Shown: in pieces, positions 47,841 through 58,905 of the stretch
Position numbering within the stretch: the stretch's first letter is position 1
How the letters are laid out: each line of letters begins with the position of its first letter
NCBI GenBank assembly: GCA_006937955.1
Contig: SSNP01000008.1
Span: forward strand, 7,949,595-8,013,594
Length of the DNA: 64,000 nt
Source of the DNA: Pachypanchax playfairii
Lineage: Eukaryota; Chordata; Actinopteri; Cyprinodontiformes; Aplocheilidae
Direction of reading: 5' to 3'
Made by a program: the position numbers and the translations under genes
The notes under the pieces: model-generated
The model's database searches: none
What the model was told of the DNA's origin: nothing
Seen by the model: the letters and a program-made list of their open reading frames with translations, nothing else

Positions 47841-48530
47841 GTCAATGTCAAGTTTATTTATAGAGCACATTTCAAAACAACCTGAGATCACCTAAAGTGC
47901 TGTACAGCAAAAAATACAATCAAACATCCAGAAAATAAGTAAAAACACAGTTTTAAAAGAAAAAAAAAACATAATAAAAAACCTAAAAGGCATACAGTAT
48001 CTAACCTATAGGGGACAAGGGATAGAAAAGGAATCAGCTAAATTTAAAAGCAAGGGTAAAAAAGTGAGTTTTTAAGCGGGACTTGAAGCTATGGAGGCTG
48101 TTTGCAGACCGAATCTAACGGTAGACTATTCCATAATTTAGGGGCAGAAAACGCTCTGTCACCTCTGGACTTCAACCTAGAAGGTGGAACTGACAGGAGA
48201 TGTTGTGAAGAGGATCTCAAAGTTCTTATGGGGGCGTGAGATTTTAGGAGCTCTGTCAGGTACGAAGGGCCATTTAGTGCTTTAAAACACAGTAATAAAA
48301 TTTAAATTGGATCCCGTAAGAAACAGGAAGCCAATGAAGAACCTGAAGAACAGAAGTGATATGATCCCGACGTCTCCTTCCCGAAAACAAGCAGGCAGCT
48401 GCGTTCTGAGCGACCTGGAGGCGATGGATGCCTGTTCGAGACCATAATAAAGCGAAGTACAGTAGTCCAGTCTTGACATTCTAAGTAGATGGATGACTTT
48501 TTCAAAGTCTTTTTTAGGCATAATGATGGA
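47841..48530 (-). pseudogene. LINE 3' end (CR1/L2-like), decayed
   Basis: On the minus strand the frame starting near 48521 reads KKDFEKVIHLLRMSRLDYC, a familiar motif from the C-terminal part of fish LINE ORF2. Later pieces in shifted frames (HITSVLQVLHWLPVSY, SANSLHSFKSRLKTHFF) match the usual continuation. Several frameshifts and stops show that it is dead. The 3' untranslated part ends in 'aataaacttgacattgacat', a short tandem tail typical of such LINEs. Confidence 0.7.
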
Positions 48531-48565
48531 GGACGAGGCGCCGTCAACTTCCTTTGTTCAAATGA

Positions 48566-48952
48566 GATTGTTTTTTTTTTTTTTTAACATTTTTTTATTT
48601 TATTTCCTATATTAATCCCTCGTGGGGAAATTTGTCTCTGCATTTGACCCATCCTCACCGTGAGGTGAGGAGCAGAGGGCAGCCATATTGAACAGCACCT
48701 GGGGGGCAGTTTCGGGGTTCAGTATTTTGCCCAAGGATACTTCGACACGTAGCCTCTTGCCAGGACACGAGATCAGGCTCCGGTTTCTCGATCGGAGGGT
48801 GACCTCCTTCCCAACAGACTACGACCGCCCCGAGGCAGCGGCGGGTTCAGTATCTTGCCCAAAGATACTTTGACGTAGCTTGCCGGCACCGGCGATCAAA
48901 CCCGCCAACTGAACGAAGGGCGATCGCCCTACCACTAGACTACGCCGTCCTG
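48566..48952 (-). mobile_element. tRNA-related SINE, minus orientation
   Basis: Read on the minus strand, the head has GTAGTCTAGTGGTAGGGCG (box A-like) and GGGTTTGATCGCC (box B-like). The body with 'cttgcccaaggatacttcg' is repeated once inside, and the end carries a long T/A tract. The family name is uncertain. Confidence 0.55.
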
Positions 48953-50667
48953 AAACAAACACAGAAATGGGCCTATAAAACATCTGGAAAAACGGGGGTT
49001 GGGGTGGGGGGTGTGGGTCCTCCAGCTGTTTGAACTGACAGAAAAGAGTTTATTATATGTTTCAGCATTTTAGACATTAACTGACTTTCTGGTTTTTAGG
49101 TCTGATATTAAAAACTCATGGTGTTGCAGAGCAGCATCATTATTCAATTCATTCATTTCTGTAGAAGACGTTTGTACTTCAATAGAGGTTTAACTATGAT
49201 CCATGAACTCGTATCCATCATCACTCGACTTGCTCTGTGAAAGAAACATGCGTGAGCACAGTCTGCCAATCGAAGGCCAAACATGTAATAAAACAAAAAC
49301 TCTTCAGTTTATGAACACACAGACCAGATTTCTGCTGCTAATTTAATTTCTCCGTTGGCATCGTATTATTCCGTTCAGGACAAATGTGCTTGTTTGTGCA
49401 CTGATGTGCATTTAGTGCACATGCAGCTGGACCATTTCCTAACAACAAAGAGATAATGAGCTGAAAATAAATGAAGGGGGAAAGGCTGCACGCTCTGATA
49501 AGATCATCAATACACTAAATCTTCACTCACAGAATGGTTGTTTATCGCTGTATTAAAGTTTTAAATATTTTTACTGGAACTTTGGAGTAAATGAGTCTGT
49601 TAAAGATTAAAGAAGGGCAGCAGGTGGTGTTAAGAATGTGAAGAGCCTTGGCTGCTGTTTATCACAGGTGATAATGATGCTACTACAGCAAAGTTACAGA
49701 TAAACCTGCATTAGTTCATCATGAAGAATGACAGATCCTGTGATGTCATCACTTTAAACACTGCTTATATAAACAAGGAGAAGATTTTGTTAGTAAGTTT
49801 GAGAAAACAAATGTAATTTCTCACGTGGATTAAACGACCATGTGCAGACTTTCTATCTGATGTGTTTGTTATTGTGCATTTTCATTTTTTTTCAGCTGAA
49901 GACATAGAAGTAGTGTCTGTAGGGTTATGACAAGGATTATCTCACCTCAGTTTATGAAATGTTTGAGTTTTTGTGGGTTGAACTTGACTGTGAGAGATGA
50001 ACGACTGGAGACAAACTTTTAGTCAGTAAGCAGTCAAACACACTAGCTGCTATCGTTACCTTCACTGGGATGAGGTAGAACAGTGAGCGAGGTCAGACTG
50101 TCTAGGTTCTTCATAGAAGTTAGTATGCAAGAGAGTCCAAAACACAATCTCAATATCCAATCCTGAAGGGGAGTTCACTTTCAGGTCCAAGAGGCAACAT
50201 TGTGATCTGGCAATAGCTGAGGAAAAGGCGGGGTCAACAAACATGAAGATAGGTCCATTAATCTGAGGCAGACAAGTTATCCAAAGTTGCAGGTGAGATG
50301 TGAGGTCAGGTACAGGTACAGATAATCCACATGCAGGTAAACAGAGAGACAGGAGTGAAGCATGAGTTTGGAAGCACATGGCATTGAACAAACGAGGAGT
50401 GAACAAGTAACAGACGAGAATAACGCAGCAATCTGGAGTTTGTCCTTAGAGGGCGCCACTGAGATGAAAAATGTGTTGCACCTTTAAGTCCCGCCCCTCT
50501 GAGTTTGTGATAAGATAGCAATGAGTTGGCTCTCCTCTGTGCATGCGTGCCACCTTTGTTATGATGGACAATTCACGGGTGAGTTACAATTATGCGGATG
50601 TAGAATGCTATTGGCTATTGCTGGGCGGCACTCAGTGAAAATTAAATGTGCCCCTATGGGATGGACC
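48953..50667. other. Non-coding stretch
   Basis: No supported exon. A retroelement-like A/G-rich segment may occupy about 50060-50450, but I cannot bound it. Confidence 0.3.
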
Positions 50668-50691
50668 GGGGGGGGGGGGGGNNNNNNNNNN

Positions 50692-50724
<33 letters not shown>
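50668..50724. repeat. Poly-G run with a 10-base assembly gap
   Basis: G runs of 14 and 33 bases flank ten N. The real length is unknown. Glycine- and proline-rich open frames across it are artefacts of the homopolymer. Confidence 0.95.
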
Positions 50725-50726
<2 letters not shown>

Positions 50727-51420
50727 GTGTGGTGGCTTTGAGGAAAAACCTTTCATTACAGAACCGGGTCAGACTATCACTTTTATGGAATTTCAAAAAA
50801 CCATATATTAGTCCTGAAAATAGGAAAACTCCGGATTGCAGCTTTAAATATAAGGAAACAGACAGGTCAACCGAGTCTAACCAGGCTGTTAGAGTGAAAA
50901 AAAATGTAAATGCTTCTGTATTAAATATACAACAGTGTTGACTGCACAGGTAACACTCATCCATACAGATTAAGTACCACAAGATGTCAAACAATGATGG
51001 TATTCTATCCACAGCGTGTCACAACAGTCCAGTCATAACAACATCCAGCATCACTGACAGTCTATGCAACACTTTCAGTTGTAAAATTCAATAAAACCTG
51101 GAAGCTCTTGTTTCGTGACAATAAAACTTATGTGGCACCTTCATATGTACAAACAGCTCCGTTTGGTGCTAAAAACAGATGTTTAACACATTATGAGGGC
51201 TCATTTTTACATATTACAGTGTCATTTTTTTCCATTTTGGTTTATGAACCTCAAAATAATTTTATTTATGCATAAAAGTCATAAAGAAATCTCTTTTTTC
51301 AGATAGGTTCTTATTTTTTATTAGTTATAAAATAAAAGACCTAAAACATGGAATTATTGTTACTAGACAGCCAAAATATAGTAATGAAACTTTTACGATT
51401 AGCAAGTCATCAAAAGGTGA
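50725..51420. other. Non-coding stretch
   Basis: No exon or bounded repeat is supported. Confidence 0.35.
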
Positions 51421-52815
51421 AAATCTCCAGAGACCGAGCTCCTCAACCTATCTCTAAGGGAGCACCCAGCTACCCTGCGGAGGAAACTAATTTCAACTGC
51501 TTGTATCGTCCTTTCGGTCAAGACCCAAATCTCATGACCATAGGTGAAGGTTGGAACATACTAGATTGACTGGTAAATCGAAAGCTTTGCCTTTCAACAC
51601 AGCTCCTTCTTCACCACGACAGTCCAATACAGAGGCCGCATCACAGCAGATGCTGCACCAATCCGTCTGTCAACCTTGCGCTCCATCTGCCCCTCACTCG
51701 AGAACGAGACCCCAAGATACTTGAACTCCTCAACTTGAGGCAAGGACTCTCCACCGACCTAAAGAGGGCAAGCCACCCTTTTCCAGTCAAGAACCATGGC
51801 CTCAGATTTGGAGGTGCTGATTCTCATCCCAGCTACTTCACACTTGGCTACAAACTGAGACCAACATGCACTGGAAACAGGTCTGACTTACTGCCGGCAA
51901 TGCAAACCAAGCTCCTGCTGTGGTTGTACAGGGAACGAACAGCCCTTAGCAAAGAGCCCCGAACCCCATATTACCAGACCACCCTCTACAGGATGTCCCT
52001 GGGCACACAGTCGAATGCCTTCTCCAGATCCACAAAGCACATGTGGACTGGTTGGACATGCTCCCATGAACCCTCGAGCACCCGATGGAGGGTATAGAGC
52101 TGGTCCAGTATTCCACGACCAGGACAAAAACCACACTGCTCTTCCTGAATCCTTGGTTCAGCCATCGGTTGGATTCTCCTCTCCAGTACCCTGGAGTAGA
52201 CCTTACCAGGGAGGCTGAGGAGTGTGATCCCCCTGTAATTGGAACACACCCTCTGGTCCCCTTTCTTAAACAGAGGGACCATCACCTCAGTCTGCCAATC
52301 CAGAGGCACTGTCCTCGACCTCCACGCGAAATTGCAGAGACGTGTCAACTAAGACAGTCCTACAACATCCAGAGACTTGAGGTACTCAGGACGGATCTCA
52401 TCCACCCCCGGAGCCTTGCCACCGAGGAGCATTTTAACTACCTCAGTGACTTCAGCCTGGGTGAGGGGCAAGTCCACCTCCAAGTCCCCAGTCTCTGCCT
52501 CCTCACGTCTCAGAAGACATGATGGTGGAATTGAGGAGATCCTCAAAGTATTCCTTCCACCGTCCAACTACGTCCCCAGTCAAGGTCAGCAGCTCCCCAC
52601 GTGCACTGTAAACAGTGTTAGTGTATCACTGCTTCCCCCTCCTGAGGCGTCGGACAGTTTGCCAGAATTTCTTCGAGGCAAACCGAAAGTCACTCTCTCT
52701 GAACTCCTCCCAGACCTGAGTTTTTGCCTCCGCGACCACACGAGCCGTGCGCTTGTCCTGCCGGTACCCATTAGCTGCTTCCGGAGTCCCACAAGACAAC
52801 AAAAAGATAGTTCAC
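51421..52815 (-). pseudogene. Non-LTR retrotransposon (LINE) reverse transcriptase, broken
   Basis: The minus strand encodes pieces of a reverse transcriptase in several frames, from high to low coordinates. Upstream come WEEFRESDFRFASKKFWQTV and then KAPGVDEIRPEYLKSLDVVG. The clearest frame, 52348-51986, has VPLFKKGDQRVCSNYRGITL, ERRIQPMAEPRIQEEQCGF and VDLEKAFDCVPRDIL. The expected FADD active-site segment is missing: the sequence jumps from GSKSDLFPVHVGL to KCEVAGMRISTSKSEAMVL-like sequence. The C-terminal part (QVEEFKYLGVSFSSEGQME, FTYGHEIWVLTER) is interrupted by stops. An internal deletion and several frameshifts mean that it cannot be functional. The clade is not fixed. Confidence 0.85.
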
Positions 52816-52949
52816 ACAAGAATGTAATCTGGAGGGGTGGGGTGGGGCGTTTGAGTTGATCTTTAAATACCATGTGCTTGTGTGCCGCATTCACAAACAC
52901 TCAGATGTCATCATCTTATGCTTGATGTTTGATTAAATTTGATTGTCTC

Positions 52950-53033
52950 AGCTTTTGGGGGGGGGTTGGGTTGGCCAGTCTAACTGGAAGGCTGGCCCAT
53001 GCCCCCCTGGCCACCCCTCTGGACACGCCCCTG
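52950..53033 (+). mobile_element. hAT-like right-end fragment
   Basis: 'cccatgcccccctggccacc' followed by 'ggacacgcccctg' resembles the right end of the hAT element at 16957-18228. Its left partner is not visible. Confidence 0.4.
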
Positions 53034-53979
53034 GTGAAAACAAAACCATAACAATCTTTGTACTTCACAGTTAAGCTGTGTTTCTGAACATTTTCACAAT
53101 CTATAACAAGTGATAGAGACATACATTATTATAACAACTATAACTGACACATACAGTACATGTACTTACCTGTTGATTCAATCAGCCTGGAGGATTTAAC
53201 AGATGAAGCATCACCTCATTTTATTAGTTGATTTTTCGAGCACCAGGACCAGAAGCTGCAGCTCATTGTAGCTCCATGGCATAAATAATCCAGGGTTAAT
53301 TACTGTCCAGGACCAATTTAATTCATTGTGACACTTTGATATAAATTGCAAGAGAATGAGCTCCTGTTTATTTTCTCAAGACCACAAAGCCTAGTCATCT
53401 TTATACAATCACTGCGTGACAGCAGTGTGGAGAAGTGTTAAACACAGAATGCAGGTGAAACTAAACATGAATTTCTGGAGGATTATGTCTGATTTTACAG
53501 TATAATTCTAAGATTCTTGTAATTCTTGTAAGCTGGATTGTGTGTGGCTGTATGTTCTCATGACCCATCTCTGACACATTGATTGTCTCATTTTCTTCAA
53601 TCTCCTACAGGTAAGAGATTCATTACTCTCTTGTTTGATATAGAGACCACCAGAACACCTCATCTCACATGAATGGGTTTGAAATACAGCAGCACTCCTG
53701 ACAGGGTAAATACCTCTGAGCCACGTCCCTTTATTCAATTTCCTGCCTGTCGAGAATACAAGCTGCAGCAGTTTTAAATGTTGCCTGGCTGGATAAATTA
53801 TAGCTCAGTATTTTAATAATGAAATAATAGATTTTGTCTATTCTAAAAGTATTTTGTGTATGATAGAACCATTAGATCTCAAAAGGTCCTTTGTGGTCCA
53901 AAATGATTTTAGATATCAAAGAAAACACAATATAAACCCAATTAGATGCTTTGTAAAACATAAACAACAGATGAAACAT
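53034..53979. other. Non-coding stretch
   Basis: No supported exon or bounded repeat. Confidence 0.35.
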
Positions 53980-55335
53980 AAATATGTTGATTTGATGGCA
54001 GCAGCACATCTGAAAACGTTAGAATAGGTGCAACAGAAGGCTCCAAAAATAACTTGATGAACATTTTGCATCCAATTAGGTTAATTAGCAGCAGCTCAGT
54101 AACATGACTGAGTATAAAGGAGCATTTCAGAGAGGTGGAGCCTCTCAGATGTAAAGATGGGCAGAGGTTCACCAGTCTGAGACAAATGTGTATAAAATTT
54201 ATGGAAGAATTGGAGAAAAATGTTCCTAAAAGTAAAATCGTGAAGAAGGTCCCCTCATCTACAGTAAATATCCTCATGAAAAGATTGAAAATAAAAAGGT
54301 CAAAACTGGATGCTCATGATCAGCAGGTTATTAGACAACACTGTATTAAAAACAGACATGATTCTCTACCGGGTTGCATGGTGGTGCAGTTGGTAGAGAT
54401 GTTGCCTTGCAGTGAGAAGGTCCTGGGTTTGAATCCGGGCTGGGGCCTTTCTGTATGGAGTTTGCATGTTCTCCCTGTGCATGTGAGGGTTTTCTCCGGG
54501 GACTCTGGCTTACTACCACAGTTCAAAAACATGCAAGACATTAAATGGCGACTCTAAATTGTCCCTAGGTGTGAGTGTGTGTGTGAGTGGTTAAAGCTGG
54601 ATCATGTAAAGAAGGAACCACAAGTCAACATGATCCAGAAACAGAGACATCTTATCTGAACCAGAGTTCTGTAAACTGGTCTGAGGTGAAGTAAAAACTG
54701 TTCTGTGGTCAGACTTGGTCTAAATTAGACGTTCTTGTAACCATGGACACTATGTCCTGCAGAGTCAAGAGGAAAGAGACCAATCAGCTTGTTATCAGCA
54801 GACAGCTGAAAAGTCTTGATCTCTGATGGTGTGGGCAGTTTACACATCTGGAAAGGTAACATCTGCTCCATCTAGACAACATCTCTCTCAGGGAAGGTCT
54901 TACATATTTCAGCAAGACAACATTAAACCACATACTGCATCATCACAGCAGCAGGACTTCTCAGGAGAGTCCAGGTGCTGAACTGTCCTGCCTGCAGTTC
55001 ATCATGAAATAAAAAACCCGACTGTAAAGATCCAGAACTGTTGATCAGCTAGAATCCTGCATCAGACCAGAATGGAACAATATTCCTCTCCTAAACTCCA
55101 GCAGCTGATCTCCTCACATCCCAGATGTTACAGAACATCACCCTGTTCCAACTCTTTAAAGACTTGTTGCTTCCATCAGATTCAAAATGAGCTCATATTC
55201 TATATAGAATGATGAAATATCTCAGTTTTAACATCTGATGTTTACGTTTTGTCTGGGAATAAAAAATGGGTTAATGTGATTTACAAATCATTGCATTCTG
55301 CTTTTATTTACTTTTTTTTTTTAATTGGGGATGTA
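53980..55335 (+). pseudogene. Fossil Tc1-like transposon, split by a SINE
   Basis: This is a different and much older Tc1-like family than copies A-D. The N-terminal part can be read from about 54150 (GQRFTSLRQMCIKFMEELEK, then NVPKSKIVKKVPSSTVNILM) and shows a helix-turn-helix-like pattern. After the SINE at 54371-54593 the DNA resumes with blocks such as 'gttctgtggtcagacttggt' (the WSD motif region) and 'tatttcagcaagacaacatt' (the FQQDN motif region). These are now full of stops and deletions. The right end 'aattggggatgta' lies near 55335. Confidence 0.65.
54371..54593 (+). mobile_element. tRNA-derived SINE inserted in a fossil transposon
   Basis: The head contains GGTGGTGCAGTTGGTAGAG (box A) and GGTTTGAATCC (box B). 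The body has 'gcgactctaaattgtcccta' followed by 'ggtgtgagtgtgtgtgtgag'. It interrupts the transposase fossil after 'aaacagacatgattct'. Confidence 0.8.
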
Positions 55336-55880
55336 AAATAGAAATTTAAGATTGTGGAAATTTGATATAGTCAGTTTTTCATAGAAAACGATCACAATAT
55401 AAAAAGTGTCACAACATCAAACGCCTCGACGTAGCAGGAGGTTTTTAATGTTTGTTCTGATCCAATCACATTCTTATAGTCTTGTAGATTATGGGCGAGT
55501 ATACTGATGTTATACTGCAGCAGTCCACATGCCATCATGACTGAGTGAACTGAGTTCATTTACTGAGCTACATGCAATAACATCCTATAAAAACAATTTT
55601 ATTTCTAGAATAACCTACAAGCATTTAAAATGTACATTTTTTCATCTGAAAAAAGTTTTGAATACAGTGGGGCAAAAAAGTATTTAGTCAGCCACCAATT
55701 GTGTAAGTTCTCCCACTTAAAAAGATCAGAGAGGCCTGTAATTTTCATCATAGGTATACCTCAACTATGAGAGACAAAATGAGGAAAAAAAATCCAGAAA
55801 ATCACATTGTCTGATTTTTAAAGAATTTATTTGCAAATTATGGTGGAAAATAAGTATTTGGTCAATAACAAAAGTTAATC

Positions 55881-56903
55881 TCAATACTTTGTTATATAGC
55901 CTTTGTTGGCAATGACAGAGGTCAAACGTTTTCTGTAAGTCTTCACAAGGTTTTCACACACTGTTGCTGGTATTTTGGCCCATTCCTCCATGCAGATCTC
56001 CTCTAGAGCAGTGATGTTTTGGGGCTGACGCTGGGCAACACGGACGTTCAACTCCCTCCAGAGATTTTCTATGGGGTTGAGATCTGGAGACTGGCTAGGC
56101 CACTCCAGGACCTTAAAAAGCTTCTTACGAAGCCACTCCTTCGTTGCCCGGGCGGTGTGTTTGGGATCATTGTCATGCTGAAAGACCCAGCCACGTCTCA
56201 TTTTCAATGCCCTTGCTGATGGAAGGAGGTTTTCACTCAAAATCTTACGATACATGGCCCCATTCATTCTTTCCTTTACACGGATCAGTCGTCCTGGTCC
56301 CCTTGCAGAAAAACAGCCCCAAAGCATGATGTTTCCACCCCCATGCTTTACAGTAGGTATGGTGTTCTTTGGATCCAACTCAGCATTCTTTCCCCTCCAA
56401 ACACGACAAGTTGAGTTTCTACCAAAAAGTTCTATTTTGGTTTCATCTGACCATATGATGTTCTCCCAATCCTCTTCTGGATCATCCAAATGCTCTCTAG
56501 CAAACCGCAGACGGGCCTGGACGTGTCCTGGCTTCAGCAGGGGGACACGTCTGGCACTGCAGGATTTGAGTCCCTGGCGGCGTAGTGTGTTACTGATGGT
56601 AGCCTTTGTTACTTTGGTCCCAGCTCTCTGCAGGTCATTCACTAGGTCCCTCCGTGTGGTTCTGGGATTTTTGCTCACCGTTCTTGTGATCATTTTGACC
56701 CCACGGGGTGAGATCTTGCGTGGAGCCCCAGATCGAGGGAGATTATCAGTGGTCTTGTATGTCTTCCATTTTCTAATAATTGCTCCCACAGTTGATTTCT
56801 TCACACCAAGCTGCTTACCTATTGCAGATTCAGTCTTCCCAGCCTGGTGAAGGTCTACAATTTTGTTTCTGGTGTCCTTTGACAGCTCTTTGGTCTTGGC
56901 CAT
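55881..56903 (-). CDS. Tc1-like transposase, copy D (intact, 340 aa)
   Basis: This is a fourth intact transposase gene, on the minus strand, with D153, D244 and E279 in place and no frameshift. It is the most divergent of the four copies but still differs by only a few residues: L instead of H at 262, N instead of K at 286, and K at 210 as in copy A. Position 286 lies seven residues after the catalytic E279, so an effect on activity is conceivable but cannot be judged from sequence. The TATA box and start context are the same as in the other copies. Confidence 0.96.
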   Translation of the reverse strand: MAKTKELSKDTRNKIVDLHQAGKTESAIGKQLGVKKSTVGAIIRKWKTYKTTDNLPRSGAPRKISPRGVKMITRTVSKNPRTTRRDLVNDLQRAGTKVTKATISNTLRRQGLKSCSARRVPLLKPGHVQARLRFAREHLDDPEEDWENIIWSDETKIELFGRNSTCRVWRGKNAELDPKNTIPTVKHGGGNIMLWGCFSARGPGRLIRVKERMNGAMYRKILSENLLPSARALKMRRGWVFQHDNDPKHTARATKEWLRKKLFKVLEWPSQSPDLNPIENLWRELNVRVAQRQPQNITALEEICMEEWAKIPATVCENLVKTYRKRLTSVIANKGYITKY

Positions 56904-56946
56904 AGTGGAGTTTGGAGCGTGACTGTTTGAGGTTGTGGACAGGTGT

Positions 56947-56954
56947 CTTTTATA
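56947..56954 (-). promoter_or_regulatory. TATA box of Tc1 copy D transposase
   Basis: TATAAAAG on the minus strand, 51 bp upstream of the ATG. Confidence 0.6.
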
Positions 56955-57268
56955 CTGATAACGAGTTCACACAGGTGCCATTAATACAGGTAACGAGTGG
57001 AGGACCGAGGAGCCTCTTAAAGAAGTTACAGGTCTGTGAAAGCCAGAAATCTTACTTGTTTGTAGGTGACCAAATACTTATTTTCCACCATAATTTGCAA
57101 ATAAATTCTTTAAAAATCAGACAATGTGATTTTCTGGATTTTTTTTCCTCATTTTGTCTCTCATAGTTGAGGTATACCTATGATGAAAATTACAGGCCTC
57201 TCTGATCTTTTTAAGTGGGAGAACTTACACAATTGGTGGCTGACTAAATACTTTTTTGCCCCACTGTA

Positions 57269-58056
57269 TATTCCTGATCCAATGTTCTGATTGCACGAAC
57301 CATATTATTTATCAACAGCTATTTCTGATCTTTATGAAATAAACTTCCCTCAGTGTAAATTCTGTTCTAAGTCACAGTTCAAACCACATTACTTCTATTT
57401 TTCTTGGAAAAGTTTTACTTTGATAAAGCAGGATATTTCTTTTTTCAATTATTTAGTAAACATAATGAACACAACAAGCTGTTCTGGACATACAGAACAA
57501 TAACAAAGAAGTAAAATGAGACATGTTCATGCAATTTTCTTTGCTTTGCAATTAACTGCTTGAAATACCTTTTTATTTTCTATAAGCAATTATATGTAAA
57601 AAAACAGAAAAGCTGTGAATTTACTGACAAAGAGTATTCATTAGCAAACAGCAGCTGGTCGCTTCCTCCACAAAGTCGTGAGTGCTGACCAGTGAAAACA
57701 CTTAACTAAACTGTTTTAAAATAATTGTGCAACACAACAAAAAGTGCATTCGAGAGCCAGGATAAATACATAATCATTGTTTGGGGTCAGAGGGCTGTAA
57801 TTATCCCTGGAACAATGTGAAATTGCAGTAATTATGATGTAAATGTTTTGAATGCATTCATCAGTAGATGGATACCATCTTTACAAAACCCATTCATTTA
57901 AAAGAAAAAGTAAAGTTGGTGAAAGGTTACCAGGTTTACTTTGAAGGACGAGACGAGGACGAGATAAAAACCAGAATGTTCCCCAACTGTGTGATTTAAC
58001 TGTTCTGAAAATAGATACAAACAAAAAAAACACAAGTCATTATCATTAGATCTTTC
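57269..58056. other. Non-coding stretch
   Basis: No exon or bounded repeat is supported between Tc1 D and the 3' region of the minus-strand gene. Confidence 0.35.
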
Positions 58057-58173
58057 TTTATTTCAAATTTGATAGGTGAGATGGAATAAAAACCGTAATT
58101 AGCTCTTGTGTTGATTTCAGATGGAACAAATCCCACTAACACCGAGCTGAACGTCACACGTGGCACGTTTATT
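58057..58173 (-). terminator. Candidate polyadenylation signals for the minus-strand gene
   Basis: AATAAA occurs on the minus strand at 58057-58062 and 58168-58173, about 460-570 bp downstream of the stop codon at 58630-58632. Either could define the 3' end of the last exon. Confidence 0.3.
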
Positions 58174-58629
58174 CCTAAACACACACACTCCTGCACACAG
58201 ACACCACGGGGCAGCAGCAGGGCTAATTTGTTTAGAAGGAATTAATTAGATATTATTAGGGAGAAAACAATGAAGCAGAGGCGGGGTGTTTAACGACGGG
58301 ACGTTAAAGAGGAGAACCTGTCATGGAACAATAGGCTAATATCCACCCACTGCTTCCCAGCTACTGCTCAATTAGTTTATCACACAACAGGAAATGAACG
58401 TATAAACGTGAGCGGTTTCTGATTAGCTCCTCAGTCTGAGCGTTCATTCATTCATGACTGAGTGACAGCGGAGGATGTGTTCGTGTTTTTGTTCCTAATT
58501 GAGCTCAAGTGTCGGTTTTAAAGGCGTCACCTCTCAAACACGTTAATGAACCCAAAACCAAACGTGTGCTACGACAGTTATTAACGACCCGACGCCTGCT
58601 GCAGTCTGTGTGTGAGTCTGTGTTCCTTT

Positions 58630-58905
58630 TCACAGCCACTCCTTCAGGACGGCCAAGGCGGAGTTGAAGGTGAACTGGGCCTGGTGGGTTCCACGGTGAG
58701 CCAGCAGCAGGGAGCCCGCCTCCGGCCCGTGGCCCGCTGCCATCAGCTCCGCTGCAGCCTTCTCCACGTCCCAGCCTCCCTCCTGATGGTGGGACAGCAT
58801 GTGGGAGCTGAGCAGAGGGTACAGGGTGGAGGAGACGCTGCCTACCAGGAGACCCGCGTCCAGGAGCAGCGAAAGCAGCTCTGCATCACACGAAGAGGCC
58901 GTCTC
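58630..58905 (-). CDS. nbas: Terminal coding exon, probable NBAS C-terminus
   Basis: On the minus strand a strong pyrimidine tract and 'ttcctccag' acceptor precede 276 bp that read without a stop for 91 codons and end in TGA. The peptide begins ETASSCDAELLSLLLDAGLL and includes GGWDVEKAAAELMAAG, then PEAGSLLLAHRGTHQAQFTF, ending ALAVLKEWL. It is leucine-rich and helical-looking, with codon use richer in GC than anything around it, as expected of a conserved exon. The EAGSLLL.xRGTHQ.F.TF..AL pattern is what I recall of the extreme C-terminus of NBAS, a large protein of the Golgi-to-ER tethering (syntaxin 18/NRZ) complex and of nonsense-mediated decay. The identification rests on memory of that pattern only. 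Upstream exons should lie to the right, and I could not identify any within this window. Confidence 0.7.
   Translation of the reverse strand, partial: ETASSCDAELLSLLLDAGLLVGSVSSTLYPLLSSHMLSHHQEGGWDVEKAAAELMAAGHGPEAGSLLLAHRGTHQAQFTFNSALAVLKEWL

Larger units (their letters stand above)
55665..57266 (-). mobile_element. Tc1-like DNA transposon, copy D, full length
   Basis: The element is 1602 bp, flanked by TA at 55663-55664 and 57267-57268. Both terminal repeats of about 200 bp are intact with the same outer and inner direct-repeat motifs as copy A. It lies in otherwise unremarkable sequence. Confidence 0.97.

Noticed and set aside
50521..50811. Glycine-rich open frame across the gap
   Set aside because: Produced by the poly-G run and the undetermined bases.
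52015..52859. Plus-strand open frames of 145-160 codons
   Set aside because: They are antisense to the LINE reverse transcriptase remnant, whose motifs are on the minus strand.
54371..54450. tRNA gene
   Set aside because: Boxes A and B are present but no cloverleaf can be drawn, and the sequence continues into a SINE body.
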